Below are positions 22,181 to 32,588 of a stretch of 64,000 nucleotides of DNA, piece by piece. Each line of letters opens with the position of its first letter. The stretch's first letter is position 1. The stretch is from assembly GCA_900155495.1 (NCBI GenBank), contig FTLJ01000167.1:26391-90390 (forward strand), written 5' to 3'. A program made the translations under genes and the position numbers. The notes under the pieces were generated by a model that was given only the letters and a program-made list of their open reading frames with translations, was not told the origin of the DNA and made no database searches. This stretch comes from Porogramme epimiltina (lineage: Eukaryota; Basidiomycota; Agaricomycetes; Polyporales; Polyporaceae).

Positions 22181-25100
22181 CTATGAGCTCAACACCAGCG
22201 ACGACTTGGCCACCGGACCGGTCTCGACGACCTTCTCTCGCCCTCCGCCGCCCGCCACACCCCTCGCTGCGGGGCGCCGTGCGTCCCCGTTCGCAGCAGC
22301 GACCTTGCCCTCTCCGTCCTCGTCCCCACCCACAGCCCCACCCCGAATCGTCCGCCGATCGTCCTCGTCATCCGCGCCCCCTTCCGCATCTTCGCCGCCG
22401 CCAGACGGCAGCGCGCTTCCATTCGCCTCGGGCGGCGACCCTTGCGCATCCGCCTCGCCCGCCGGCGCCTGCCCGTCCTTCTGCGCCTGCGCCTGCGCCT
22501 GGGCCGCGGGTAGGGGTGGGGGCGGGGGCGCCGGCTTCGGCTGGCTCGCGCGCCCGCGCAGCGTCAGGAAGCCGGTAAGCGGCGCGAGGTCCAGGAAGGC
22601 GCGACCCCGGCGCTGCTGCACCGACGCGGGCGTCGGCGTCGCGGGGGCCTTCGTCGGCGTCGTCGCGCCGCTCGCGGGGGGCGTGCTGCTCCTGCTCGGT
22701 GCGTGGGGCTCGCCTGCCGCGTCTTCCCTGCCTTCCGCTGGGGCCGTGCCTGACGTCGGCTCGGAGGGCAGCGAGGCGTCCGCAGGCACGGGCGACCGAG
22801 ACTGCAGGGAAGAAATAGACACTGAGGACGACGCGACGCGGTGACCTCTGCGTGTGCGTTGGCGGGCGCGCGGGAGACGTGGGGATCAGAACGCGGACAT
22901 CATTCAGGCGAGTCTGATGCATGCTTACGGTATGCTGCGTTGCTCGTTGTCCGTGAGAGTCAACAGCAGGTTCTTCAGGTTCGGGAGAGTATGGCGCATG
23001 TCCAGTGCACGGAGATTCCGGTCACTCATGAGCTAATACCGTGCCAGGGACTTGTCAGTGACATATCATTGGTGAGGCACAGGGCGCTCACCATCTCTAT
23101 GTCCTTATTCAGCAGGAATACACCGTACTCAAAACGGTAGGTGTCGACACTTTTCGAGAAGAGCGGAAAACTGTGGCGTCATATAATGTACGTCAGTGGC
23201 TATCTGCATACGCCGAAATTGGATTAGACAAACTTTCGGGGACCAACCATCGCGGAGATACCGTCCTTGATCATACTCCGGCTGCCCACACATGTCACAG
23301 GATACACAAGTCTGTGACCTAGATAAGCAGAAAGGAGCTGAACCACCTGCGCTGAGTATCCTAGCGCAGTTGCAACAGCGTCCTCGGTGACATCCTTGAA
23401 GGCCGGCAAAGTCAGCGGAGGGGCGGGATCTGTCGTTGCCACGGGGATCGGGAGGGGTACATCCAATATGGAGAAGAGAAGATCCGGTGGGGATACTAGG
23501 TCGATGGGGTATATGAAAGATACGATAGAAATGAGGTTGCTGCGCATGATAGGAAGAAGGCCGCGAAGGGAAGATAGTCGAGCTCTGCGAGGAACCAATT
23601 CAGTCGGATAAATGTAGCGGTCAGCTACAACACGTACCGCTCCTCCATGATTGTGTCGTCAGTCCGTGCTGCCTCCGCTATGTCTTCCTGGTGCACCTGG
23701 TGCGCTCGCCCCAATACTTCACGACGTCGCCTTAGGTCTTCTCGCCGAGCTGCTATACGCTCCCTCACTGTTCGCCATCATGTTAGACCTTAGAGATATC
23801 CTATACGGGACGCATGGACTTACAGTTGTCGGAGTCACGCTCAACCGCTGACTTTTCCTCGTGCAGTTCAGTAACCCGGGATTGTCGTTCGGATGCTTCG
23901 CGGGCCTTATAGGGAAAAGCTACGGGTCAGTCGTCTCCCATGTCTAACCAAGTTTAGTACTTACTAGTAAATTCGCCTCGTTGTGGACAAGACTCTGTTC
24001 GATCTGGCGAATCACCGCGCCGAGTGACTGTTCCGTGTCTTGGATGACGGTTTGCAAGTTCACTAGCCTACGAAAAATTAATCATTCGTGTTAACATCCC
24101 ATTCGGGGAAGCAGCTGCGCACTTGAGAATGTCTTGATAACTAGCGGACTTCGCTGGGCGCTTTCTTCGAGAGAGTGCACCGTCGAATTCGCTAACCGTG
24201 GGACTAGCAGGCACATCAAAGCTCAGCTCAAGGTTGGGTGTCTGAAGCCCGAAGTCTATCGCCCCCTTTGCCCGAAATACGTCAGTCTCCGGATCCGAGT
24301 TGTATCCAATGTCAGGAGAAGCGGCTCGTGATGATGGACGAGATTGAAGTGAGCGTGGCGGCACGTGAAGCGTCTCTCCCGAGGAAAGTGTGATCAATAA
24401 CGTGTTGAAAGGTACGTGAGCAGGGTTGGTAGCAAGCTAAATAGATGATTGAACGTGTGAGTATACCTAAGACATGACCTATGTAACGTGCTCACATCTT
24501 CCGGTAGCGATTTCAGGTCGCTGAGAGCAACATCCCAAGACTCCAGTACTTTCCACGCAGCGTCGCTCGTCGGCACATCCAATTGTTTCCCTTTCCCTTT
24601 CCCACTAGGATCTAACGAGCGTCGCAGGGTATCCGTGCCATATGAGACATCTTGGCCCTCCGGATTGGTCTGACCCCAGATGTCGACCCTCAACTTTGTG
24701 CCGCGTAGGTCTGTAGCTGGCGCAAACTCGTATTTGCTCAGTTGGAAGACAGGGTTGGTCGAAGGCCAATGAATGGGTGATATGTAGTCGGGGACAGGTA
24801 ACAAGTCATCTGAGTTTCCCGGGGTCACTGCGGGTGGTCGAGCCGAGGTGGACTGAGAGGGAACCACCGCGGACGAGGAGCTTGCGGGAAGGCGCCCCTT
24901 CTGGTGCGTGGGTTTACCGTTGGGTGTTGACACCGAGGCAGATTTTCCGTGTCCGACAAGGGGGCTTTTCACTGATGGCACAGAAGGCGAGGGAGCGTGT
25001 TTTGAAGGCGCGGTTGGTGAACGGGGAGGAGTCGCGCTTCCGATCGTACCTCGCCTTGGCGTAGTCTTTGGTACGATGCCGTTCTTCCCTAGAATTCTAT

Positions 25101-25895
25101 CCTTCGATGGCTTTGCCGGGCTGGTAGAGCGGGACGTCGCGGGTAGAGGCGAAGGCGCATCATGTGCAGGGCCGGGGGAGCTTTCCGAGGCTGGAAGAGT
25201 GATGGTGATGAAGGTTTCGACTAGACGTGAGCTAAGGACTTTCTCGAGCCCCTTCTGGGTTGTATTTCGAAATAAGTCCGGGAAGATGGAAGAACTAGAC
25301 GTGCCAATGTCACCCGAGGGAACTGATGAGGAGGACGGAGCTTTGAGGGAAACATGCGATGCCGAAGAGAGTGTCCTAGGGCGATGGGTTGACCGCACAG
25401 GAGGAGGAAATGCAGTAGACGAGGAATGTCGTGTCATGCCTGGGCTGGAGGAGCCGGTAGAGGTGGAGAGCGGAATGCTTGCTCTAGAAGACGTCCTTCT
25501 CCTAAGTGTTGGCTCACCAGAGCGATCCAAGCTTCCATAAGAAATATCTTCATCTCCCTTAGAACCCGACTGCATCGAGCTCGCTGTGGAGATGCGCCGC
25601 CCACGCTTCCTGCCAACGGTGACATCAAGGTCGTCCGACAACTGCCCGAAGGGATTGAACTGGGGCTGCTCTGATGGCTTTGTGAGAGCAGATGCAAGGG
25701 CATCCCGAGCAGGGAACGGAGTCAAATTGCGGACTTGAATAGAGGTAATGTGGCGGACACGGCGCTACAAAGCCGAATTGACGTTCAGTGGTCAAGACGA
25801 GTGAAGATGAGAGCACTCACCGGTAAAGACGAAGCCGCATATAGAGGGGTCTCAGCCTCACTACTGCTCCATGATGGGAAGGATGTTGCCTGCAT
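22181..25895 (-). CDS. UVRAG/Vps38/Atg14-family subunit of the VPS34 PI3-kinase complex
   Basis: Ten exons: 25895-25821, 25764-24496, 24436-24123, 24067-23965, 23905-23824, 23767-23638, 23584-23234, 23170-23092, 23032-22929 and 22847-22181; 1057 residues with all phases closing. The N-terminal part has RRVRHITSIQVRNLTPFP and a long Ser/Pro-rich segment, then LPVPDYISPIHWPSTNP and LRVDIWGQ. A coiled coil follows (about 553-660, from LQTVIQDTEQSLGAVIRQ). The conserved C-lobe (about 660-835) includes ISIVSFIYPIDLV, ALGYSAQVVQLLSAYL and YRFEYGVFLLNKDIEML. This order is that of the UV-radiation-resistance/Atg14 family, which tethers VPS34-VPS15-Beclin 1 to endosomes or autophagosome sites. I cannot separate Vps38/UVRAG from Atg14 by eye. 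The last exon adds a 220-residue Pro/Ala/Gly tail with an (AQ)n tract. The minus-strand segment near 22999 looks like a separate small gene but is exon 9. Confidence 0.85.
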
Positions 25896-26269
25896 GATTC
25901 GTGATAGTTGGCCTGGGCTTGCGGAAAGTACGAGATTGAAACTAAGGAGGGATGGAGGAGATTCCGGGAGTAGAAGTAGCAGGAGGACAATCTAGAGGGG
26001 CATATAGTAGATATCTAGCAATGAGAGACCGTTAATAGCAGCAACGAGTGCAGTGCCGGCCCAGTGTTGGCGGAAAGAGCTCGAGGTCGCCGCCGCCGTC
26101 GCCGAGGATGGTGGAGAGCGTGGCCGGAGATGCAAGAGTTGATACAGAGGGCCGGAGACTGACGCGCGTTGACCCCTCCGCGCCGCCTCGGTGGCTACGC
26201 TTCCTCGGTCTCTCTTGGCCTCCACCCACAAACCCTTAGCTCACGCGCCCCGGCTGTACGCTCTTCGCG
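25896..26269. promoter_or_regulatory. Bidirectional promoter region
   Basis: 374 bases between the divergent ATGs of the UVRAG-like gene (-) and the acidic-protein gene (+). Both promoters and leaders must fit here. No clear TATA box in either direction. Confidence 0.5.
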
Positions 26270-27835
26270 ATGCCGCCCAAACCACGCCCCGTCCGCAAGG
26301 TGTCCTCTACTACTCCCAAGGATGCGCCAGGAGCACATGCGCCTCCCAAGGATACCACCAACCCGAGCACCTCCATGCCTCCGCCGCCGGACCCCGTTCC
26401 GCCACTCGGCATTTTGGAAGGAGAGGCCACTGCGCTGTCCGCCTGCTTACAGGTCCGTGTACAGTGTGACTGTGCACTCGTCACTCATCGACTGAGCATG
26501 TCGCGCGCAGAGTGCGGTGGTCAAGACAGGCCAGATCTATTGCTTTTACGCTGATGTCCAAAGACTGTACGGGGTCTTCACTTGTATGAAGGCGGATTTT
26601 ATTGACTTTCTCCAGAGGAATACAACAGTTCTCTCCACGCCCGCCTCGTAGCTTGACTATGTCTCTCCGGAGAGAGATAATCAAGTACGACCAATTCTGC
26701 GACGCCATGGAGTCTCATCTCGTGAGCGCCTTGTCTGTTCTTACCCCGTCCTACTGCTCACCTGCAGCAGCTACGCGCCATAACAGTCCTGCAGCGCGAC
26801 CTTGGACATGAAGAGGCCCGTATCAAAGCTGAAGAGGAAGCTGCTGCCGCTGCCATCCCCAAACCCTCCTCCCCGACCGCACCGGCAGGCACGACCCCGC
26901 CCGGGTCGCCCTCTCAATCCACTCAGCCCGAGATCCTTCCCGACGGTACAATTCGCGTGCGGCGCACCAGTGTCGGAGTCACCCCCGTCCGGCGACAGTC
27001 CACCATCTCTCTCACCTCCCTCTCCCGCCCGGCCTTCCCGCCCAAGCTCGACCTCTCCGCTTCCGCGCTGCGCATTAACCCCGAGGAGATGATGATCCCT
27101 AGCAGCGGCTTCTCTTCGCCCGTCACGCTCGCCCCGCGTTCCGCTCGAGCTCCTTCTGTCCCCCCGGACCTCATGATGGCCGCGCTCGGTGCCGGCGCGG
27201 GGGATCCTGCCAGCCGCCCCGTTGACATCGACCTCACCGTCGACGACGACGTAGATATGGCCGGCCCTAGCGTCCAAGCCGTCGTAAACGCCGCACTCGG
27301 CAGCTCCGCAGACAAGCCCATCGAACTCGACCTGGACCTCGACGAGTTCTTCCCAAGAAATAGTGCCTCGGGGGACGCGGACATGTTCGGTCCTCACCCT
27401 ATGAGCACGGGACCTAATTCTCTTCCTGATTTGATCAAACCGAAAGAAGAGCATATCGACTTGAATATGTTCAGCGACGCCTTCCCGTCTCCGCCACTTC
27501 CAGGAGGAAGCGACGGAGGCCTCTTCGCCTCGCTAGGCGGGGCCATGGAGAGTGTGGCTGGCCCCAGTTCCCAACCTCAAAGTTTGGACGCATCAAAGGC
27601 TCCTGTCACCAGCCCGCTCCTCGCTGGGTTTGCAGCGGCTGCTCAGGGAGCAGCCTCAGGCACGATGGACTCTGGCTCGAATGGCTTCGACATTGACATG
27701 GCAGCACTCGGGGGTGAATATTTCGATGACGCCCTACATGGCACAGGCGTGGACATGATGTCAGGTATGGATGATATCTTGAATATGTACCCCTCTAGTA
27801 GCAGTAACACTGGAACTGGGGGAGGGGCATCATAG
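26270..27835 (+). CDS. Unrecognised protein with helical N-terminus and acidic C-terminus
   Basis: Four exons: 26270-26452, 26511-26566, 26652-26721 and 26768-27835; 458 residues. I do not recognise the family. After a Pro/Lys-rich start there is a likely helical region (ATALSACLQSAVVKTGQIY, then REIIKYDQFCDAMESHL and VLQRDLGHEEARIKAEEE), then a Ser/Pro/Thr-rich linker. Acidic-hydrophobic segments follow (IDLTVDDDVDMAG, IELDLDLDEFF, FDIDMAAL, DMMSGMDDILNMY), which look like activation-domain or coactivator-binding motifs. The pattern suggests a nuclear transcription-related protein, perhaps a Mediator-type or coactivator subunit, but this is inference. The last intron ends in cagcag, so splicing at either AG would add or drop one Gln. 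The second intron uses the donor at 26567 (gtacgg), chosen by phase. Confidence 0.7.
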
Positions 27836-28086
27836 TTTTTCGTTCCCGTCGCTGTGGTCCGATATATGGGTTGGGAATACACCACATTACATTGTTATAG
27901 CACTACTAAATCGTACGGAGTGGGGTTGGACATCAGCAAGGTGTGTACAGTATACGGACCGACGCAGCAGCGCGTCGGTGTAGGAACATTACGAGCACGG
28001 CCACTATACAACAACCACTACATTACCAAACATCACAGGAACATCATCACCGCGACCATACGCGACCGTCTCATATCTCAGTGCAT

Positions 28087-31000
28087 TTACGAGCGACCAC
28101 CTTTCTTCTTCTTGTTCACCACCTTGAACCCTCCCCACTCGGACTGCGCAGGCTTCGGCTGCGTTTTCACGACGTCCGCGATGGACAGCTGTTTCGCCGC
28201 GCCAGCCGTGGAGGTACTCTTCGGTCGCGACGTCGCGTCCGCCTTGCGGCGCGAGACGAACTCGGACGCGAAGCGACGACCGTCGAGGGTGGTGCTGCTG
28301 GCGTAAATGAGGTCCGAAATGATCTCGACCGTGCTCGGATCGGGGTCCAGAGGGAAGGACAGCAACATCGAGGTGATATCCTCCACTGCACAAATCGTTC
28401 ACGTTAGATTTTTCCCACCTAGGCAGGGACGGAGAACCACTTACGGTTAACCGACTTGTTCAATCCACCGAGGGAGTCGCTGAGCCACTTCAAGAATTCG
28501 AGCGAAGGGCCGGGCGCGACCGCGACCTCCTCCTTCGACTGTGTGGCCTTCAGAGCCACAGCGGCAGGACGAGAGACTTGAGAAGCCGTAGTCGGACGTG
28601 AAGTAGTCGCAGGTGGCGTCGCAACGGCAGCAGATGCGGCGGGTGCAGCCTTCGCAGCCGCAGTAGCAGCGGTCGTAGCAGTGGCCGTAGCAGGGCGTGC
28701 ACCCGCGATCGTCGCAGCCGATGTCTTCCCGCTCGATCCCACAGTTGTCCAGGCCCCTCCAACGAGAGGTACACCGGCGGCGGGCTGCAAACACAGTCAA
28801 CGACCACTCAACAGCTCAACGCAACAACAAAACCTACCTTGGCACCAGCATCGGCGTGCGCACGTCTAGCAGTGGCGGCCATCGACTCCTTTTCTTTCGC
28901 GGCCATCTTCTTCCTCCTCTCCTCTTCCTCCTGAATCTCCTTCATGGTCTTCTTGGCCGCCACAGGGGCCTTCGCTGCGTTCGTCCACACCGCGGGCGTA
29001 GCCTGAACGGGCGCCGGCCCGGCCAGCGGTGACGCCGCAGCACTCTCCTTCACGGTGCTGCTCGCCACACCCGCCTGCGACGTCGGGAGGCCCCACGTCG
29101 TCTTGTACGGCTGGAAGTCCTCCGCGGGCGTGCTCGCACGCGCCGCGCGCTCCCGCTCCCGCTCAGCAGCCTTGCGCGCCTCCAGCTTCTTCGCCTCCGC
29201 CTCCTGGATCTCGCGCAGGTTCAGGCCGGACGGCTTGCTCTTCTTGTCCTCGTCGATCGCCCACGCGGCCTTCGCCTCGGGCGGGGACGCGGGCGAAGGG
29301 GGTTTTGCGGGGAGCACTGCGGGCGATGCCGCGGGAGGAGCAGCTTTCGATGTAGGCTGCGCGACGGGGGCAGGCTGCGTACTCGACTTGCGCCTGGGCT
29401 TTTGGGGTGAGACGGGATCAATGGGGGACGGCGCGGAAGGAGCGGGAGGCACCACTGCGGCAGCAAGTGGCTGGGGTTCCTCGACCGCAGGCGTGGGCTC
29501 AGACTGCAGCACAGGCTCAGGCGCAGCCTTAGCGGCCTGTTGCTTCAGGTCCGCTTGACGCAATTGCTCGTCGTGCTGACCCAAGTTGGCAGCCGTAAGG
29601 CTTGCGGTTGGGGCGGTGTTCCACGCCTCGTTTGTGGGCTGAGAAGGGGCCGGCCAGGGCGATTGGTCGTTGGGGATGACCGGTTGGGGAGCGCGTGGGA
29701 ACGCCTGCGCCGGAATCGCAGGCTGCGCCACAAAGGTGTTGCTTGCGGTGGGGTGGTTGACGTCAAAAGGACCGGGACGGCGGAAGGGAGCAGGTTCTGG
29801 AGCATGCCAGGGAGAGTGGGACGAGGTATAACTGGGGCTCTGTGAGAAGGGCTGGACAATTTGCTGAGCAAAGGGCATAGGCTGGCGGTCAGAAATGGGA
29901 GTCATAGAGTTCAACGATCGGTTGTCCTGGCTCGCGAATTGGGCGAGAGGGGCCTGAGGGAACGCCGCCTGAGCATGTGAGACGAAGGGAGAGTTGTGGT
30001 TAGAGAAAGAACCGCCTAGCCCGATGGTCCCTTGAGGCATATCGTCCAGCGACGGTTTGCCAAAGGCATCACGATTAATGACTCGCGATGGAGTGGCTTG
30101 GTTTGAATGAATACCACCGATTGGTCCATATTCATTACCGTTCAACGCCGCCGAGCCCGCCATACCACCGTTGATGGGTCCAGGCTCTTGTTGGAGCCTC
30201 TGGCCAAAGGCATTTCCACTAGAACCGTCGTTGAAGGGCGAGGGTCCTTCAGCTCCTAATGAGACGGTCTGAGCACAGATATAAGTGAAATGGGCGTGTC
30301 GACGTACCGAAACCAAGCCCCTCCGTGCGACCCATACTAAAGCTCCGGTTGCCAAACAGACCGTCGCTAGGCTCGTTGAGGGTCGCACGACGCTGTCCAC
30401 CGGGCGTACCGATAGGCCCAGCCTTGGTGGCAGCGAAAGGCATCCGAGACTCAGCGGGCTGGTCAAAGGCAGGTGCGCCGATGTCCGGGGATGCAAACCT
30501 GCCACCACCAAACGACGACGAGGGGGAGTCGGACACGTTCGAGCCGTTTTGCAGATACGAGTCCAGCGTGCTGCTGCGCAGGGAACGCATGGGCACGGGC
30601 TGGTAAGGCGAGTGCTGGTTCCGTTCGGGGATCGCCCTGTCCACCACGGTGTCCAGTCGAGGCAGCCCAGGCGGGGGAACGTTATGCACCAAAGGAGACA
30701 AGAATACGGGCTGGTCTCCGGCACGGCGCACGAGCTCGCCCACGGCCGTGAATTCGGTGTCGAGGTGGGTTCGTTTCATGAGGAGAGAGTGCTGGAAATA
30801 CCCCTCATTGTACCAACGTTGCATAAGCTCCGCCTTGAAGGGTCCTACATGTCGTCATCGTGTAAGGCCACCTATCAAGCAAAAATATCAGCAAGGACCC
30901 ACCTTGCACTTGCCCCTGCGGGTCAAGATACGACCATTCCACCTCCGATAGATTTCCAAGGCCAGGAGGGGGCTTGTTCGGTGCAGCGCCTTGAGGCGGC

Positions 31001-32199
31001 GGCCCGTCCGCCTGCCCCGAGATCGACATCCCCGCAAGCTGGCCATTGACCTGATCCACCGCCTTGCCGGCCTCCTCGCCCCCGCTCACGGACTGGCCGA
31101 CCGACGACGACCCTCCCGACGTCTCCCTCGCGTGGTCCGACGCCCTCAGCGCGTCCTCCTCTTCCTCCTTGATGTCCGGATCCTTACCCTCCCCATCCCC
31201 CTCCCTGTCCGATTTGCCCGGCCCAGCACCGCCCTTCGCCGCGCCCTCTGCCGCCCTCCTCCGCGCGGCCCACACGTCGCTCAGCACGCCGTCGAACCCG
31301 GGCCGGACACGCGGCGACGGCAAGGCGCCCTCGCGCGGCGACGCGAGCCCGCCCTGCATGTTCGACAGCGACAGCTTGCGCGGGAGGCTCATCGGGGCCT
31401 GGTCTGCTTGCCGCAGCAGCGCGTCAGTCGGTCGCTCAGACGGCGCGTGCGGGCCCACGCGGGGGGAGAAAGACGGCCACTCACCCGTGCTGTCGCCCCT
31501 CCGCCGCCCCATGAAGCTCCCGATCCGCTCGCGCATGGGGCTCCCGGCGCCGGGGCTCGCGTGCGCCAGCTTCGGCCGCTCGCCGAGGCCGGACGTGGTG
31601 AGGGGCGATAAGAAATCCGTCGACTGCCGGCGGCGCACTTCCGAGTTCAGCGGGCCCGCAAACATCTGCACGCACACACACAAACGAGATGGTCAACGAT
31701 TAGAGCACAGACCGGGCACGATGGCGGTGCGGCAGCCACGATGGGAAACAGGGGAGGGGGCAGGGCAGAGAGGGGGGAGGGGTGCAAAGTTTCAGCCAGC
31801 GTCGCCGCGACACGCAGAGCCAGCCCGGCAAATTTTCCGCACCTTCTTCTCAGCGTCGCCCATATCCTTGAGGCCGACGGGCTCGTACCCGACCTCGCGC
31901 ACGATGCCCTCCCAGCGGTCGACCTCGAGCCCGAGCCCGCCGCGGCCGCCGCCCTCCTTGTAGATCCGGAGCATCTCCTCCTTCGAGTAGCGGAACGGGT
32001 GCGCCACGTCGCGCCCCTCCTGCGGGGGCGCCGTCGCAGGCGTGACGAGCGCCGAGTACGACGTCGACGTGCTGTTTGTGGGGCCCGCTGGCGGCACGGG
32101 CGACGCAGCGAGCGGGGGAGAGGGCGCGGCGGGCGGGCGCGAGGAGCCTTGCTTCGTGCGCATCCACTCGGGGCCGAAGTGCATAGTAGTAGTTGTCAT
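28087..32199 (-). CDS. GYF-domain protein (Smy2/GIGYF-like)
   Basis: Six exons: 32199-31843, 31665-30903, 30844-30308, 30255-28838, 28784-28445 and 28385-28087; 1237 residues. The N-terminus has HPFRYSKEEMLRIYKEGG, a motif shared by GIGYF-type proteins and close to an eIF4E/4EHP-contact region. The GYF domain, about residues 357-412, is split by an intron: VEWSYLDPQGQVQG then PFKAELMQRWYNEGYF. GYF domains bind Pro-rich PPG-phi peptides. The middle is Pro/Gln/Ser-rich and disordered. A charged helical stretch (LREIQEAEAKKLEARKAAERERERA) and a C-terminal conserved part (FPLDPDPSTVEIISDLIY and EWGGFKVVNKKKKG) follow. Family members act in translational repression, mRNA decay and ER-Golgi traffic. 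Intron 1 (177 nt) is the longest. Confidence 0.9.
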
Positions 32200-32588
32200 T
32201 TTGGTTCGCAGCGGGGGGTGCAGATGATGCGTGTGTTGCGTGCGGAGAGGCGTGCGTTGTGTGTGTGCAACGGCGGAGGTAGCGGCAGGAGATATGTGAA
32301 AAGAAAAGGCCTGGCTGCGAGGTACAGTAGGCCTATAACTGGCAACGTGCAAGTCCCAATCAGCGTGACCTGCCTCAGGGCCGGTCTCCTGTGACGCCTC
32401 GGCCGCATAAACTGCATCGTTGGCGGCACGTTCCCGCACACGAGTACACAGCCTCGTGTGCTCGTTGTGTGCACCCAACACACAATAGGAGGCCCGTACA
32501 GTGAGAATGCCTATGAATCCCATTTGCGAGGCTAGTGTATAAGATACGATATGTCTACTTTTACACAGTCCATATTGTCCGACTCTGA
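32200..32588. other. Intergenic: GYF gene promoter and transporter 3' UTR
   Basis: 389 bases between two minus-strand genes. Nothing beyond the expected promoter/leader and 3' UTR was recognised. Confidence 0.55.

Noticed and set aside
22929..22999. Separate small gene starting MRHTLPNLKNLL
   Set aside because: It is exon 9 of the UVRAG-like gene; it joins LMSDRNLRALD upstream in frame, and this is the expected end of the conserved lobe.
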